A stretch of 64,000 nucleotides of DNA. Source: Tupaia tana (lineage: Eukaryota > Chordata > Mammalia > Scandentia > Tupaiidae). Below, in pieces: positions 32,190-43,440 of this stretch (positions within the stretch are counted from its first letter, which is position 1; the number at the start of each line of letters is the position of its first letter). Made by a program: the position numbers and the translations under genes. Location of the stretch: assembly GCA_026018925.1 (NCBI GenBank), contig JAKSZU010000018.1:5054920-5118919 (forward strand), written 5' to 3'. The notes below the pieces were generated by a model. That model was not told the DNA's origin. It did no database searches and worked only from the letters and a program-made list of their open reading frames with translations.

Positions 32190-32372
32190 ACCCTTTCTCT
32201 TTTATAGTATTTTTTACACATATTATTTTATTTATTCTTCATAATATCCCTGGGAGGTATATATTACCATCATCAAATATATTCTCTACCTGAAGAAATT
32301 AAGATACAGAGAAATAAGGTGATTTTTCTGAGATCATAGTCAGTAAATTAAAGAGCTGAGACTCAAATTAAA
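32190..32372 (-). mobile_element. MIR SINE
   Basis: TTTATTCTTCATAATATCCC, TGGGAGGTATATATTACCAT, AGAAATTAAGATACAGAGAA and ATAGTCAGTAAATTAAAGAG read as reverse-complemented MIR. Confidence 0.7.
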
Positions 32373-33721
32373 AACTTATTCCCATGTTCATAAGACATAC
32401 CACCTTCACTCTGTCAAGTGCCCATTCCGGATCCTGTGGGGTGGTCTCATACCCCACTGTGGGGTGGGGTAGACACCAAGGCATGACACTCGGGTCAGGA
32501 TTTGTCAAGACTGACGTGGGCTTGGAGGACTTTGGGCTGAGGAAGGGATGAGGAAGGGACAAGAATTAAAAGGGTAGAGGAGAAAGGTGGTATTATTACT
32601 CTGAATAAAGGGATTATTCTCTCGTCCACCTCTCCCATGGCATCGTAAAGACGGAACGTCATGATGTGCTTCAAAGGAAGTCTGTCTTTACGTACGTGTG
32701 GGAGATGGACTGATAAAAACACAGGGGCCTGCCTCTCTTCCTGGAGCCAGGGGAGTTAGTCCTGTTCCAGTGAAGGCCAGGCGCTCACAGTAGGGGACAC
32801 CTGTGGGCTGCCGAGTGTGGTGAGACCAGAGTCGAATCACCCAGCTCACCGTGTTTTCCTGCAGGTTTTCTGAGCTGGGTGACCCCCAAGATCTCACCTG
32901 GCTGGAGAGCTCACCTCTGAGTCTCCGCAGCACCCTGCACCCTACTAAGTACTTTGTATACTATTCTATATAACAATGTTTGGGGGTTTCTTTTCCCACC
33001 AGACTGCATCTTTCTTCACATCCCCAGGTGTGACTATGTAGCTGCCCTGCACAGTTTAGGTCATCAGTGCCCGAGACATGAAGGACAGTGTGTCCGTCAT
33101 ACAGCAATAATGTGTTACATAGTATTTTCATGACATTTTATAAGACAATCTGTAGTGAGAAGACCCGTCCTGGGCTTTAGCTCTCCTCAGGGATCCTGGG
33201 AAGGGGCTTGTGAGATGGGACATCCCCTCTAGTGATTCTCTGCAGAGATACAAACTATGTTAGGCTGTAATATAATGACTGAATTTCTCTGAAGCCTCAT
33301 GTTTTTAAAAACTGGGACTGAAAAGCAATTGTTTTTCTAATAAAAAAAAAGGAGATGCTAGTGAGTTCTGGGTTCATGAAGTCATTTTTCTGTTTAAAAC
33401 CAACAATAAAGGCATTTTACAGATGTGCTTTTTCACTGAAAGCTAAAGCTGAGTCAGCTGGTCAGAATAAGATAAAACGAACTTGGTGCTTCTTTGATGT
33501 CCCTTCAACCTTTCCACTTTGGCTTTGCCCTTGCTGTTCCACTTGTGGCTGGGTTTACCTCCAACCACAGAAACCCAAAGAATTCCAGCAGAACCCAGAC
33601 CTGAGAGGCAAGCAGAGCAGTTCCAGGACCCTCTGTGGTTTTGTCAGGCTTGCATTTACGAACCCATGCCCAATTTCAATAGTTATATCTATGAGTGGTC
33701 ATGCAACAGACATCATATAGC
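32373..33721. other. no gene seen
   Basis: Unassigned. The plus frame 33355-33720 (121 codons) and its overlapping neighbour have no recognisable domain and end exactly where the Tigger-class element begins. I treat them as chance. Confidence 0.4.
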
Positions 33722-34306
33722 CAGCCCCTTATCTGCTGGGGGTAGGTTCCCAGACCCCTAGTGGGTGCCTGAATCCATAAACGGTGTCAAACCTGATGTA
33801 TGCTATGCTTTCTCCTATGCATACATACCTATGATAAAGCTTGATTTTTAGATTAGGCATGGTAAGAGATTAATAACAACTAACAGGGGCCAACAGGTGG
33901 CATAGTGGTTAAGGTACTGGACTCTCGCGTGGCTGATTACATTTTGAGTCCTAGATCTGGTGACTTGAAACTTATGCTGAGCATGTGCACGTGTGTTCCC
34001 AAAATCCTGAGAGAAGAATGAAGAGAAGGGATTGCAGCATAACCATCCCCGTTGAGTGGTGATTTCCCGCTGTCTCTCTGTATCACTTCTGTCTCTGGTA
34101 AGTGCATGCGCCCTACAGCAAAAATCTTTTTAAAACAAACTAATAAAAAATAAAACAATTATAACAACATACTGTAATAGAAGTTATGTGAATGTAGTCT
34201 GTCTGTCTCTTTCTCAAAATACCTTGTATTGTTCCCCGCCTATTTTCAGATTTTGGGTAACTGAAACATGGAAAGTGAAATGAAGAATGGGGAGGGGGCG
34301 CTACTG
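33722..34306 (+). mobile_element. Tigger/pogo-class MITE split by a SINE
   Basis: The left part has CAGCCCCTTATCTGCTGGGG, GTAGGTTCCCAGACCCCTAG, TACATACCTATGATAAAGCT and TAGATTAGGCATGGTAAGAG. After the SINE the right part continues CAATTATAACAACATACTGT, GTGAATGTAGTCTGTCTGTC and GGGTAACTGAAACATGGAAA to CGCTACTG next to TA. This is the order of a Tigger-type non-autonomous element of the MER44 kind. No transposase is present. Confidence 0.8.
33887..34139 (+). mobile_element. tRNA-headed SINE inside the Tigger-class element
   Basis: GGGGCCAACAGGTGGCATAG, TGGTTAAGGTACTGGACTCT, GTTCCCAAAATCCTGAGAGA, GAGAAGGGATTGCAGCATAA and CCCTACAGCAAAAATC are present. Its head wording (GGTGGCATAGTGGTTAAGG) is that of the short type, but the body is that of the long type. 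ACAACTAA upstream and ACAAACTAA downstream look like a worn target-site duplication. Confidence 0.9.
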
Positions 34307-34410
34307 TATTCCTTAATTATCAATTGTATTATGTTCAATTCTGATTTTGACAACTTTTTAGTGTAGGTATAATGCCTACACATGGGAAAATCATTGAGAC
34401 CAGGACAGTA

Positions 34411-34460
34411 CATACACATGCACACACACACACACACACACATGCACACACACGCACACA
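34411..34460. repeat. (CA)n microsatellite, interrupted
   Basis: CA units with CATG and CACG interruptions. It generates the Cys-Val antisense frames seen here. Confidence 0.95.
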
Positions 34461-34984
34461 GAGGCTTGTATCCCATGCCATTAATGCTCTCCTAAAATGA
34501 TGAATGTATTTTATATATACCATACATAACACATCATTTCTATGTAATTAGACATGATCTGAATTTCGTTTTATAATTCATGGCACAGAAATAAATTCAA
34601 AAATCAGGAAGTAAGTATTGATCAGATTGTGTGGATTGGCTGTTAGTTTGAAGAATCGTGCTAATGGAAGAAGCAGCTGCAGTACCTGCCCTGGCACACT
34701 TACGCCAGTAGGCAGTGGTTTCTGTGCAAGAACCAGGGTGCGCCAGACAGGTCAACTGCACACAGCCAGGAGCAGAGCTGCCGGCCCTCCCATGTCTGTG
34801 CTCCCATGAGGCGTCCTCCATTCCATAGTATGAAGGTTGTCAGTAACGTGGAGACAGACACACACAGGCACATATATATGTACGTGTATCTGTGCACATT
34901 GCTGTGCTAAAGTTAAATTACAGTGCGATTACTAGTTTTTTACACTGCCATTAATTTTAATGCTTACAATTATAATTATTATCA
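34461..34984. other. no gene seen
   Basis: Unassigned sequence ending in an AT-rich part (34915-34985). Confidence 0.4.
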
Positions 34985-35250
34985 TCAGGGGCTTTCTCTG
35001 GGCCTATCACTGTGTTAGGGTCTATGTGTGGGTGTTCATGTGTGTATGCGCATACGTGTGCACATGAATGCACGCATGCCTGGGTGTGCATGTGTATGGC
35101 TAGCTTTATTTACCTGTCTATATGCACTTAATCTTTACAGTAGCCCTTGAGATGAGATTTTATCATTTTTTAGAGATGAAAAAATAAGAGCTCGGAGTTG
35201 AAGGAACTTGCTCAAGGTTACACAACTGCCTGGGGTGGGACTAACAATGA
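34985..35250 (-). mobile_element. MIR SINE interrupted by a GT-rich microsatellite
   Basis: GGCCTATCACTGTGTTAGGG starts the reverse-complemented MIR. A degenerate GTGTG-rich tract (35015-35100) separates it from GAGATGAGATTTTATCATTT and GAACTTGCTCAAGGTTACAC, which complete it. Confidence 0.75.
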
Positions 35251-36108
35251 GAGCGGCCCCTTCCACAGCCTGGGCAACTAGCCATCACTCTGCCCTGCTT
35301 CCTTCTCATGGACAAGAGACATGCCTTTTTTATCACCGTGTTTTCTGTGCCTGGCATAACACAATACCTAGGGTAGACACGACCTTGACTCTGTCGGAGG
35401 TTTGGGCAACACTTCAGCGAGATGGGAAGCAGAGGTGATGCAAACCTAATGAGCACTTTTCACACTTAGTTGAAATCCTCCCTTCTTGGCAATAACCCAT
35501 CATTTTTGAGTGCCCACCATTTCCCACACAGGCCAAAGGAGGTATCCCCATCCAAACTCAGGGATAAGTCTTGGTGATCTGCCATTTCTGGGCATCCCAC
35601 CTTCCTTGCCCGTGATTGGTAGACACAGCTATGGGTCTGGCCAATGAGGCATGAGAGCACACCCTCTGGGCATGGGACCTCTGGGAAAGCAGTGATAAAA
35701 GAGACACGAATGGAGAGATGCTCTCTTCTGCTCTGTGTGCTGATCTGCCTCCCTGGGACAGCCGGCTGTGCAGTCATCCTGCACACCGCGTGCTAGCCCG
35801 AGGAGAACCCAGCAGGCTCAGGGTGACAAAGCAGAGAGATGGCGAGAACGCCACCTTTGATGCTAGGGAGATGTTGAACTAACCCTCCTGAGAGTCTCCC
35901 TACACTATCAGGCTTCGTGCTTTGTGAGACGGTAGGTTTTCTTTGCTGTTTGCAGCAGCGGAGTTGGGGTGTTCTGTCACTGCTTCTGAGGGCATTCTAA
36001 CATTCCACCAAAGAATAAGGCCCACGGGTCTCTGCTGCACTTCTGCGTTTCACTAGCTCCTCTCCAACAAATCTCTAAAACAAAGGAGGAAGGCGAGGTA
36101 CGAACCCA
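35251..36108. other. no gene seen
   Basis: Unassigned. The short run TTTTCTGTGCCTGGCATAAC near 35340 suggests an L2 scrap. The antisense 106-codon frame (35466-35786) has no domain. Confidence 0.4.
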
Positions 36109-36372
36109 GTGGGGCACCGGGTGGTGTGGTGGGTATGGCAGCTGGATCCCTCATAGCCAACTGAGAGGTTTGAGGCCTGGACCCAGTAGCTTGAAAAACA
36201 TGCCAAGCATGTGTGCATGCGTGCCCAAAATCCCAAAAGGAGAGACAGAAAGGACATTGTGGTGTGACCTCCCTTGTGGGGGAGGAGGTGCTTTCTCACT
36301 TTCCATCTCTCTCTCTGTCTCTGTCTCTTCCCAGTGAGAACATGTGTCCTCTAGCAAATTAAAAGAAGAGAG
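36109..36372 (+). mobile_element. tRNA-headed SINE, divergent copy
   Basis: GGGGCACCGGGTGGTGTGGT head, GTTTGAGGCCTGGACCCAGT, CATGCGTGCCCAAAATCCCA, GACATTGTGGTGTGACCTCC, the CT-rich part and GTCCTCTAGCAAATTAAAAG occur in order. The tail lacks a long A run. Confidence 0.8.
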
Positions 36373-37179
36373 GTCCTGGCAGATGAAGATGTTGACGCAG
36401 ATGACGAGATCAACAACCATCACAACTCCTGTCAGCTGCAATCAGGGCAAGGACGGAACGGAGGAGGCGGGCTGAAGCCTTGGCTGAGAGGTACAGGTGC
36501 CTGTGGGTGAGCGTCAGGGGAAGGCACCCCCACAGAGACCGAGAATGGTGAATGGAGAACGGGCTTCACGGAGAAGTACTTAGAGGCGGGGGAGCGTGGA
36601 CCTGAGAAGAAAGCGCACCTCACCAGCCTCCGTGAGGGAGGGGAAGTTACAGCCACAGCTGTGCTGCTGGGGACGCCGACCTCCATATTGGGAGTTACTG
36701 TTCCAAGGCCTGCCCGCTGTGTGTGTTCCTCTAAATCAGACTTTATCTCGAGTGAAGAGGCTTGGTAAAGGGCAAAGCCTACCTGTTCCATTCTTTCAGG
36801 AATTCCCAGGAGTGTAGAGAGGGGAGATCTTGGCAGCAAAGGTCACCTCTAGAAAGGGACTCTCTGGGGAACACATGAAGGAGCACATTGACATGGACAG
36901 AAATAAAATGATCTGCACGTGGAGCAGCCCTCGAGGAATGGGTCCGATTTTAACAATGATGACAATTTCAAATACCTTTTCCCTTCATTGGTGTAGACTT
37001 CACATAAACGAAGGGACATATGTCCATGGAAGAAGATGTGATCCTGGTCTCATGGCAGTCCTTAAACCCAGGCCTCTGCTCTCGGATGCTAAGGAAGGAT
37101 GTTATGCAGGAGCAGGAAGGATATGCAGGCATGTGCAGCCTAAGGGCACAGTTTACTGAGTCAGAAAAATAGAAACTGT
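36373..37179. other. no gene seen
   Basis: Unassigned, moderately GC-rich. Plus and minus frames of up to 135 codons overlap (36432-37159) without recognisable domains. Confidence 0.4.
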
Positions 37180-37300
37180 TTCTAGCTGTGTGCCATTAGG
37201 AGCAGTTTCTGTCTCTGAGCCTCCATCCTCTCCTCTGTAAAGTGGGTCTGCTATTTGCACTTGAGGGTTATTTTAAAGAAGGGATAAGATGTGTAAGGCC
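37180..37300 (+). mobile_element. MIR SINE
   Basis: GTGTGCCATTAGGAGCAGTT, TCTGTCTCTGAGCCTCCATC and CTCTGTAAAGTGGGTCTGCT match forward MIR (CCTCAGTTTCCTCATCTGTAAAATGGG region). Confidence 0.75.
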
Positions 37301-37563
37301 AGCTGGGTGGATAAGGTGGCTGGATCCCACATGGATGACTGCATGATTCTAGTCATGGACCTGGAAGCTTAAAGAACACACTAGACACATGTGTGCACAT
37401 GCCTAAAATCCCATGCAGAGAATGGAGGAGAGGGGATTACAGTGTGGCCATCCTCCCCGAGAGGTGCTTTTCCGCTTTCTCTTTCTTTCCCTCTCTGGTG
37501 AGTGCACATGCTCTATGTCAGTTAAAAGAGAGAGAGAGAGAGAAGGAGAGAGAGAGAGAGAAA
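37301..37563 (+). mobile_element. tRNA-headed SINE with (AG)n tail
   Basis: A shortened head (GCTGGGTGGATAAGGTGGCT), then CACATGCCTAAAATCCCATG, GGGGATTACAGTGTGGCCAT, the CT-rich part and GCTCTATGTCAGTTAAAAG. The tail has turned into AG repeats at 37526-37563. A short L2-like end (CAGTACCTAGCACATGACGG) follows at 37564-37640. Confidence 0.8.
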
Positions 37564-37640
37564 TGTGCGAAGTGCCCACCACAGTACCTAGCACATGACG
37601 GGCACTAACATAGGTAATCAGGGCACGAGATATGGACATT

Positions 37641-37865
37641 GACTAAGTTCACCCGTATGTTGGCCACTCCCACGGTTGTTAACAATGGGAGAGGATCCTA
37701 TTTTGATCCAAGATCCAGAGTTTCAGATTTTAGCTCTTCTATTAATGAAGGTGATTGTTAAAAACCAGGGTAAGTAGAGACAGAAAAAAACATTAAAAGA
37801 ATACCAGAATTCTCTACCACTTTGAGATACAATACAGTACCCTAAAAAGTTCTAAAAACAGGGAT
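37641..37865. other. no gene seen
   Basis: Unassigned, A-rich toward its right end. Confidence 0.4.
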
Positions 37866-38035
37866 CTTGGCCCAGGCATGGTGGCAGTTGCTGCTCTGGA
37901 GGCTGAGGTCACAGGGGAGGTCTGGCTTTGATTGCCAGTTCGCTCTGTGAGCTGGCATGATGGCGTGTGCCTGCAGGCCCAGTTACCCCTGAAGTCCCAG
38001 GCTGAGGCAGGAAGAACAGGAAACAGGTCCGCAGA
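37866..38035 (+). mobile_element. 7SL (Alu/B1)-like SINE, probably dimeric
   Basis: The left unit shows CCAGGCATGGTGGCAGTTGC and TGCTCTGGAGGCTGAGGTCA. The right unit shows GGCATGATGGCGTGTGCCTG, CAGGCCCAGTTACCCCTGAA and CCAGGCTGAGGCAGGAAGAA. It is more worn than the copy at 12306. Confidence 0.65.
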
Positions 38036-38121
38036 AGAAAGATGTGAACACCATTTTGGAATACAGAGAACAACTAAGCAAGGGGTAATTGACCAAGGAG
38101 AACAACAAAAAAGCCTTAAAC

Positions 38122-38205
38122 TAGTGGGTCTTTGGGAAAGTCAGCATGGATTTTTTGCATAGAAAAACAGAGAAGAATGCATCATGACTTTCCCCCAATG
38201 ACCTA
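38122..38205 (+). mobile_element. short palindromic MITE-like element, copy 4
   Basis: About 84 bp beginning and ending in TA (TAGTGGGTC and GACCTA). The left arm TTTGGGAAAGTCAGCATGGA pairs with the right arm ATGCATCATGACTTTCCCCC around TTTTTTGCATAGAAAAACAG. With 18988 it is the fullest copy. Confidence 0.7.
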
Positions 38206-38662
38206 AAGTGATATGAAAAGGAAAAGAATCTGGTAACAGAGTAGTGGCTTCACGGGCAGTATATCCTGGAAGAGCTAAAGATTTAACTTATCTCCCACAG
38301 TCTTCTACGTGGAAATTATAAATTCTTCTTTCATTGGCTATGTTAAGATGATCTTTGTTAATTTATGAGAGTGTGTGTTGCCTGATTTTTAATCAATGTG
38401 TTTTTCTTTAGAACTATATGTCACAGTAAAGAATGTCGTAGACAATTCAGTACATACTTGCAGGGTAACCACGGGAGCAAGTTTTGAATGTTCACAACAT
38501 AATGTTAAATGTTGAAGGTTGGTGAATATGTTTATATCCTCGATTTGTGTATCATACACTATATATGCTTTTAAAGACCCTTCTGCAACCTACAAAGATG
38601 TGTAATGATTATATGTAAATCATAAATTATAACAAATGTTTTAAAAAATATTTAAAAGATCT
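38206..38662. other. no gene seen
   Basis: AT-rich unassigned sequence. Confidence 0.4.
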
Positions 38663-38903
38663 GGGACCAGCAGTTGGTGTAGTGGCTATGTCACTGGACT
38701 CCCATGTTGATCACAGTTTGAGTCCTGGACCTGGTGCTTAAAGTCATGCCTGGCGCGTGTGCGTGTGTGCCCAAGATCATGAGATGAGAATGGAGGAGAA
38801 GGGATTGTGGCATGGCCATCCCCCCTGGGCGGTGATTTCTCGCTTTCTGTCTCTCTGTCTGTCTTTCTGGCGAACGCACGCGCCCTATAGCAAAAACCTC
38901 TCC

Positions 38904-38932
<29 letters not shown>
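38663..38932 (+). mobile_element. tRNA-headed SINE, long type, long A-tail
   Basis: GGGACCAGCAGTTGGTGTAG, TGGCTATGTCACTGGACTCC, GTTTGAGTCCTGG, CGTGTGTGCCCAAGATCATG, GAGAAGGGATTGTGGCATGG, CCCTATAGCAAAAACCTCTC and a pure A run of about 30 (38904-38932). AAAAGATC before the head recurs after the tail. Confidence 0.95.
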
Positions 38933-38934
<2 letters not shown>

Positions 38935-39339
38935 TCCAAGTAAGTCTTAAGGTTGACAGGTGAGGGTGAGATGGGGCTGAAACTAAAGGGCTATCTAAAA
39001 ATAGGAATATATGGATATCAAATAGTCGTATCCTTTCCCATACCAAATCAGAGACAGGAAACTTATTCTCTGAAAGAAGTGAATCAGAGAGGCTCTGAAC
39101 TTGAATGTAGAGGGGCTATATGACAAGGAGTCTGGGGACACTCTTTATTCTGAGCGGTAAGACAAATGCTCCCTCTGTACTTTCAGAATGATGGGACATT
39201 TCACACGTGGGAGGTGAGAGGTTTTTCCTCTAGAGAAACTGACTGTCCCAATAGAAAGTGATTGTAGATGCTGAATTTAGAGTCTCAATCCCATCATCTG
39301 CTTTGAAGCTCGGCAGTTGACATGCACGTCTGTGTTTCT
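38933..39339. other. no gene seen
   Basis: Unassigned sequence. Confidence 0.4.
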
Positions 39340-40560
39340 AAAGGGCATTTTAGGGCTTCAAAGAAGAGTGGACAACAAAGGATCAACCAAAATGTGAATT
39401 TAGAAACAACACAGAACATACGAATCTTTAAAATGCACACATACACAAAATCTGTAAATAATATCCTGGAAGAGATAAGAAGGGATATTACATTCACAAA
39501 ACAAGAAAGATTACTATAAAAATAACACTGACAAAGGAAGAAAGAACTATTAGAAAACAGCATTATGATGGCAGAAATTAAAACAAAAACACATCAACAG
39601 AATGCTTATAAGATTAAGCTGAAGAGATTTATAAAGCATTTTAAAAGTTTTATTATTTATTTCTTTCATGAGATAGCTGCCCAGAAAGAGAGGGAGACAA
39701 GAGAGACAGAAAGAGATGACCCCCCCTCCCGGGACCTCACACCAAGATCCATGCCTGCTGTGCACCAAGTTCCCTCCAGACGAGTCCAGCCGTACCACTG
39801 CCTGCCCCCCTAGAAACTATTTTTAAAATCGATTAAAAATGAGAAAAATTGGATAGTGACTTCAGGACATCTATCATCTATTGAAAAATGTGGCCAGCCT
39901 GGAATTTTATACCTAGGCAAACTGGCAAGTTTAAAGGTAGAAGACTAATTTTCAGGCATGCAAGGTATACAAGTAATTTAGATTAAACAGGAACAAAGAT
40001 AAGAACTCTGGGAAAGGGAGATGCAACACAAGAGAGAGGCAGAGAGATTTCCCGTCTGCTGGCCCACCAGGGCAATGGCTACGAAGCAGGCCTAGAGCAG
40101 GGATTGGAGCAGGGATGCAGAGAACTCCACGGAAAGCAAAACCAAAAACAAAACCAGAAAGACTGATTACTTGATACCTTTAAAGATGTTGAGAGCAATT
40201 GTATAGTTCTGCTGCCATGTTTGGAATAAGATTTAATAACAAATATATAGAAAATGGATAAATCAGAGATAATTATTACTCTAGGAAAACCAAAAATGTA
40301 TACAATAAGTGAAATTCCATTATAGTATTTTGTGTAAATATGGTTTATAGCAGATTTTCACAGCCACAATAACATGAACACAGAATATAGATTAAGGAGG
40401 TAAGAAAATCTATGCATAGTTTGAGAGCTAAATCTTTACTTTCATATGAAAATATAAATGTTTATCATTGAAAAGTATACCAAGTGGTATAACAATAGTA
40501 CACTGATCTTTGCCTGGATAGTTGCTTAGTATGAGGAAGGAGCAAGAGATCTGTCTTGTA
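39340..40560 (+). mobile_element. old L1/HAL1-type LINE relic
   Basis: A-rich sense strand. GGCCAGCCTGGAATTTTATA, CCTAGGCAAACTGGCAAGTT, TAGAAGACTAATTTTCAGGC and ATGCAAGGTATACAAGTAAT match the ORF1-end region of HAL1 and old L1M elements. GACTGATTACTTGATACCTT and the following AT-rich part fit their 3' end. Reading frames are destroyed. A different SINE-like piece interrupts it at 39640-39812. Confidence 0.6.
39640..39812 (-). mobile_element. unassigned SINE-like insertion
   Basis: On the minus strand it begins GGGGGCAGGCAGTGGTACGG, passes GGACTCGTCTGGAGG, then TCTCTTTCTGTCTCTCTTGT, and ends in an AT-rich tail. The layout matches a tRNA-headed SINE, but the body differs from the window's two main types. 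It lies within the LINE relic. Confidence 0.4.
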
Positions 40561-40817
40561 GAGTGGTGAGTAGGTCTATGCGTACCTCAAGAGGAGGAGC
40601 CAGGAGGAAATGAATCCTTTCTAAAAGACAGAGTTGTGTTTAGTATGGCATGATATTTTGAGAATGAAAGGTTACTGTTACACATTCACTGATCCTACAG
40701 ATATTCCAAATGTTTGAGAAGAAATTGGACAACCACCCCAAGCAAGGGAATGTTATGTACAAAAAGTTGGGATACTTTCTTTTTGTAGTTATTTCTCATT
40801 TCTTAAAAATGAACGTT
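40561..40817. other. no gene seen
   Basis: Probably the worn end of the LINE relic or unique DNA. Confidence 0.35.
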
Positions 40818-41012
40818 AAGGGGACCAGCGGGTGGGGGTGGTGGTTAAGGTGCTGGACACTCCCACGTGGCAGACCATAGTTCATGTCACGGACCACGGT
40901 TTGCATCCCAAACCTGGTGGCTTTCTTTCTCACTTTCCCTCTCTTTTTCTCTGTCTCACTCTGGTCATATGAAAAAACAAATGAATGAATAAAAAACAAA
41001 CAAACAAGCAAA
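40818..41012 (+). mobile_element. tRNA-headed SINE, short type
   Basis: GGGGACCAGCGGGTGGGGGT, GGTGGTTAAGGTGCTGGACA and CACGGTTTGCATCCCAAACC, then directly TTTCTTTCTCACTTTCCCTC. The end is CACTCTGGTCATATG followed by an AAAC/AAAT tail. The head contains a duplicated stretch around the B box (CACGG... occurs twice). Confidence 0.8.
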
Positions 41013-42506
41013 GAATGCTAAGTCTTTTTAAAACTCCAGTTTTTATGGTTTTTCATAGTCAGACCAACCATCTTTTTCCTCGTTATTTATATCCATTTCT
41101 TATGTGGTAGTCCTTTGACAAAATGTTATGGACTGATATGATGGAACACCAAGCTCTAAAATATCATGTTTAAAAGAATATACTACTATTAGCAGCTTAG
41201 TCATTCTTAGGACAAACATCATCGTATCAATTTAGCTGGTTGGTTTAAAATATGACTGCACTAAAACCTAATAAGATTTTTAGACTAATTAGCAAAAACT
41301 TACTCAATTGGTGGTCCAGATAGACAACCTAAGAATGTTGGAAGAGTGCCTTTAAAACCATCGAGCCCACCCAAAATATGTAAGAAAAAAAATCTATAGA
41401 AGAAAACTGTTGATATTCCTGTTACAAGTTATTCCAGTGTGTTTATTATAGCCCATCTCATGAATTTTTTAGAAAATCCTTTCACTTGAAAGTTATGAAT
41501 TTTTTTCCCATATTTCTTTAGACTTGTTTTCTACTTCAGGTTTCCTTTTTAATTCAGACAGGTCTTCCTGAGGTGAAGATGGAGGGCTCTGGTAAGAACA
41601 TTCCCCAGGGTCGCCAAGAAAATCCAGGTCTTTTAATGTGCAAAACATATTCCTGCTTCCCAGCAGCTCATGGTATAATTAGAGAAACCCCAGGCTCTTC
41701 ACCTGGACCAATACAACATGCAAAAGGAAGTGAAGTTTCCTCTTAGCAAATAAAAACCATATCCCAAGTCTACTTTCATCGAAAAGCACTCCGAGGGAGA
41801 CGGCATAGGAGGGTTCTCCAGCACAGCCTTCCTGCACACCTGACTCCTCTGCAGACATGCAGACTTAATGTCCTCTTCCCCGTGGGTAAATCGGAGAGGT
41901 GGAGGCCATTACCCGCCATGTGGTATGGGGAAATTACACTTACAGGGGTTGGATGACGCTAAAGCTCATGCCCAGGTCTCCAGAGGTACCTGCTGTTACC
42001 CTGTTATATTCAATTTATGTGACTGAATATTAAAAGGGAATAAGCCGGTTGTGCGTCTTCCACCTGGATGTTTTGAGAAACTCCGTGGCTATTAATCACT
42101 TGGTAACTTCTCAACTGTGTCAGCGTGAAGGCAGCTGCACTAGGTAACCTTAGACACGAAGCTTTCCCACATGTTACTGTTAAATTAAAACCTGGTAGGT
42201 TGGAGTGACTCCAGAATGGAACAGAACAAATCTGATTAGCAAAGGGGAATGTGCACACTGGTTATGAGGCTTATAAGATCCGTGTTGAGTGCCTGCTCCC
42301 ACCCGCTCCTTTCCTTGGCCGGCAGGTGCAGGAGACTACTTCTTGCTGGTACAGTGGGGAGGAGGCGGCGTGTCCTGGAACCTCACAGACCTGGACCCAG
42401 CTTCTGGCTCTGCCACTTCTTAGTCTTCTGACCGCCTGACTATTACCTAACTTTCCATCCTCCATGAAGGGAGAGAAACAGAGAACCACTACCACCCTGC
42501 AGGTTT
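41013..42506. other. no gene seen
   Basis: About 1.5 kb of unassigned sequence, AT-rich to 41560. Frames at 42010-42495 show no domain. Confidence 0.4.
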
Positions 42507-42712
42507 AGGGTAGGGGTTCTCAACTTCAGTTCTTACAATATTTGAACTAGACCATTTCCGTCATGGGGACGGTCCTGTGCACTGCGTGATGAACAGCATC
42601 CTTGGTCTCTACCCTCTAGATGCCACTAGAATCCCTAAACCGGGAGTGTCTGGGCATTGCTAAGTACCTCTCGAGGGCAAAATCACCCCTTGTGGAGAAT
42701 CACTAGCCACTG
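42507..42712 (-). mobile_element. MER20-like hAT element
   Basis: GGGGTTCTCAACTTCAGTTC, CATGGGGACGGTCCTGTGCA, AGCATCCTTGGTCTCTACCC, TCTAGATGCCACTAGAATCC, CTCTCGAGGGCAAAATCACC and GGAGAATCACTAGCC give nearly the full MER20 order, read in reverse complement, with its short terminal inverted repeats. It carries no transposase. Confidence 0.85.
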
Positions 42713-43319
42713 AGGAGGTTAAGGTAATGCTTCCGTGACATGCTTGTCACGGAGCTGCACTCGGCAAGGAGCAATCTGTCCCACTCAAGGCCAACGTGCC
42801 ACTGTCGTGTCCTGCCCACCCAGCACACAACCCCTTTGGAGGGTAACTCATTGCAATCACTCTATCGTAACACAGGCTCGGAGGGTCTGTGAGTCAAGAT
42901 GTCCTGTCTTCCTGAGGCCCTTGTACTCTCTCCCTGAAGTCTGGGTGGCCACAGCAAGGACACTGCAATGTCTACCCAAGGGCCAGTGGTGCTGACTCAT
43001 TCCAGTGGCCTCCTCTGTGGAGATCTCTACGAGTTCCTGCCACCAAAGCCCAGGGTGCTCCTGCCTCATGGCCTCTCTGAGGCCTGGTCCATCAGCTTGA
43101 CAGTTCTGGGAGCTACCCATGACTTTCCAGTACGTTCTCTGTTGACTTTTAACTTCATCTAAGTGGTTTTAAAAAATTCTCATCAAATGCATATTCAATG
43201 ACATAATCAGCCTTCTAAAAGTGAACGACAAGGCAAGAGGACTTCGCAGGAGGAAAGGCCCCTTACTGGACGGGGCTGTGGGTGGCTGCTTGGAAACACA
43301 GCTCGCACCTTTGTGTTTT
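42713..43319. other. no gene seen
   Basis: Unassigned. Overlapping frames on both strands (42735-43120) have no recognisable domain. Confidence 0.4.
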
Positions 43320-43440
43320 CTCCTCCCTCGCTATTCAAAGTGTGGGCTGGGGACCAGCAGCATTGGCATCACTGGGAGCCAGTTAGAGTTGGGAAGTCTC
43401 AGCTCCTCCTAGACCCACCGGGATCCCAGGACATTCAATG
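43320..43440. mobile_element. MER5A-like hAT fragment
   Basis: CTATTCAAAGTGTGGGCTGG, GGACCAGCAGCATTGGCATC and ACTGGGAGCCAGTTAGAGTT match one half of MER5A closely. The other half is worn. The GGGGACCAGCAG wording here is MER5A and not the start of the tRNA-SINE. Confidence 0.75.

Noticed and set aside
33355-33720. 121-codon plus frame with many cysteines
   Set aside because: Cysteine spacing does not form a known zinc-binding pattern, and the frame ends at the edge of the Tigger-class element.
43328-43380. tRNA-SINE start (GGGGACCAGCAG)
   Set aside because: The following sequence matches MER5A (AGCATTGGCATC...TGGGAGCCAGTTAGA) and has no pol III boxes. The resemblance is coincidental.
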